In this document: in pieces, positions 5,771-6,101 of the stretch
Layout of the letters: each line of letters begins with the position of its first letter
Position numbering within the stretch: the first letter of the stretch is position 1
NCBI GenBank assembly: GCA_019454915.1
Contig: JACFNM010000249.1
Location: 1-6,101, forward strand
Direction of reading: 5' to 3'
Origin: Chitinophagaceae bacterium
Lineage (GTDB): Bacteria; Bacteroidota; Bacteroidia; Chitinophagales; Chitinophagaceae
Length of the DNA: 6,101 nucleotides
Notes under the pieces: generated by a model
What the model was told of the DNA's origin: nothing
The model's input: only the letters and a program-made list of their open reading frames with translations
Database searches by the model: none
Position numbers and translations under genes: made by a program

Positions 5771-6101
5771 ATGAGTCAAAAAGTTGCGGTTGTCAGAAGA
5801 GAGCATTTTAATGCTGCACACAGATTATATAATCCCGGATGGGATGATGCCACTAATTTCCGGGTTTTCGGGAAATGCAGTAACCCGAACTTTCACGGGC
5901 ACAATTACGAGCTGGAAGTGAAGGTAACCGGCGAGCCCGAAGCCTCCACGGGGTTTGTTATAGACATGAAACTACTCTCGGATTTGATTCAAAAAGAAGT
6001 ATTAGATCGCTTTGACCACAAAAATCTCAATCTTGAAACCGCGGAGTTTAAAACCCTTAATCCGACAGCGGAAAACATAGTAATAGTCATTCATCGCCTG
6101 T
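5771..6101 (+). CDS. 6-pyruvoyl-tetrahydropterin synthase / QueD family protein, 3' end cut by window
   Basis: Zinc-dependent pterin enzyme acting on dihydroneopterin triphosphate. 110 residues are visible of a family usually 120-150 long. Zinc ligands are His17 (NAAH), His42 and His44 (HGHNY). Catalytic residues are Cys36 and the Asp82-His83 pair, and Glu101 in PTAEN is the pterin-binding Glu. The spacing Cys-x5-HGH (FGKCSNPNFHGH) is that of eukaryotic-type 6-pyruvoyl-tetrahydropterin synthase, whereas classical QueD has Cys-x3-HGH. Automatic annotation would probably say 6-carboxytetrahydropterin synthase (queuosine pathway), but the motif leaves a biopterin-type role open. ATG 5771 is chosen because the conserved RREHFNAAH begins right after it; ATG 5763 is out of frame and soon stops. 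It has its own likely promoter in the divergent gap with the PnuC-like gene. Confidence 0.92.
   Translation, partial: MSQKVAVVRREHFNAAHRLYNPGWDDATNFRVFGKCSNPNFHGHNYELEVKVTGEPEASTGFVIDMKLLSDLIQKEVLDRFDHKNLNLETAEFKTLNPTAENIVIVIHRL

Noticed and set aside
5538..5821. Frames on both strands across the pnuC/pterin synthase gap
   Set aside because: They overlap the starts of two well-supported divergent genes and show no family motifs.
1..6101. CRISPR array, insertion sequence, phage or toxin-antitoxin locus
   Set aside because: No regularly spaced repeats, transposase or integrase motifs, terminal inverted repeats or toxin-like gene pairs were seen.

Overview
The window looks like chromosomal DNA of a Bacteroidota species, probably of the Chitinophagaceae/Sphingobacteriia type. 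This is inferred from protein families typical of that group: a short NarL-type histidine kinase with one membrane helix, a multi-pass membrane protein beside it, a small conserved protein with a VNEFVGE...GYEKG motif, and a pyruvoyl-tetrahydropterin-synthase-like protein. Other hints are AT-rich intergenic DNA, mostly weak Shine-Dalgarno sequences, and one promoter element of the Bacteroidota TAnnTTTG type.

Left part (1-1865, all minus strand): a compact probable operon read right to left. It holds a small conserved hypothetical protein (1865-1464), a membrane protein with about seven helices (744 up to about 1445, start codon unclear) and a sensor histidine kinase (708 to beyond base 1, C-terminal end missing). 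The kinase has a membrane anchor but no sensor domain, so the seven-helix protein is a plausible separate sensor. That link is inference.

Middle (1866-2590): about 725 bases without a convincing gene. It holds the divergent control region, several inverted repeats and a possible remnant reading frame.

Centre right (2591-3992, plus strand): two tandem, clearly paralogous NarL/FixJ-family response regulators, each with an intact receiver domain and a LuxR-type helix-turn-helix. Because they are divergent from the kinase operon, they are its likely partners. A perfect 8-bp-arm inverted repeat lies in the gap between them.

Right part (4040-6101): a class IV PLP-dependent aminotransferase (plus) converges on a PnuC-family vitamin or nucleoside transporter (minus, GTG start). 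A 6-pyruvoyl-tetrahydropterin-synthase family gene (plus, 3' end cut by the window) diverges from the transporter. These look like ordinary cofactor-metabolism genes.

The points most worth a second look are the broken or non-standard start of the seven-helix protein, the split sensor/kinase/double-regulator layout, the His that replaces the usual Asp in the kinase G1 box, and the palindromes around the regulators.
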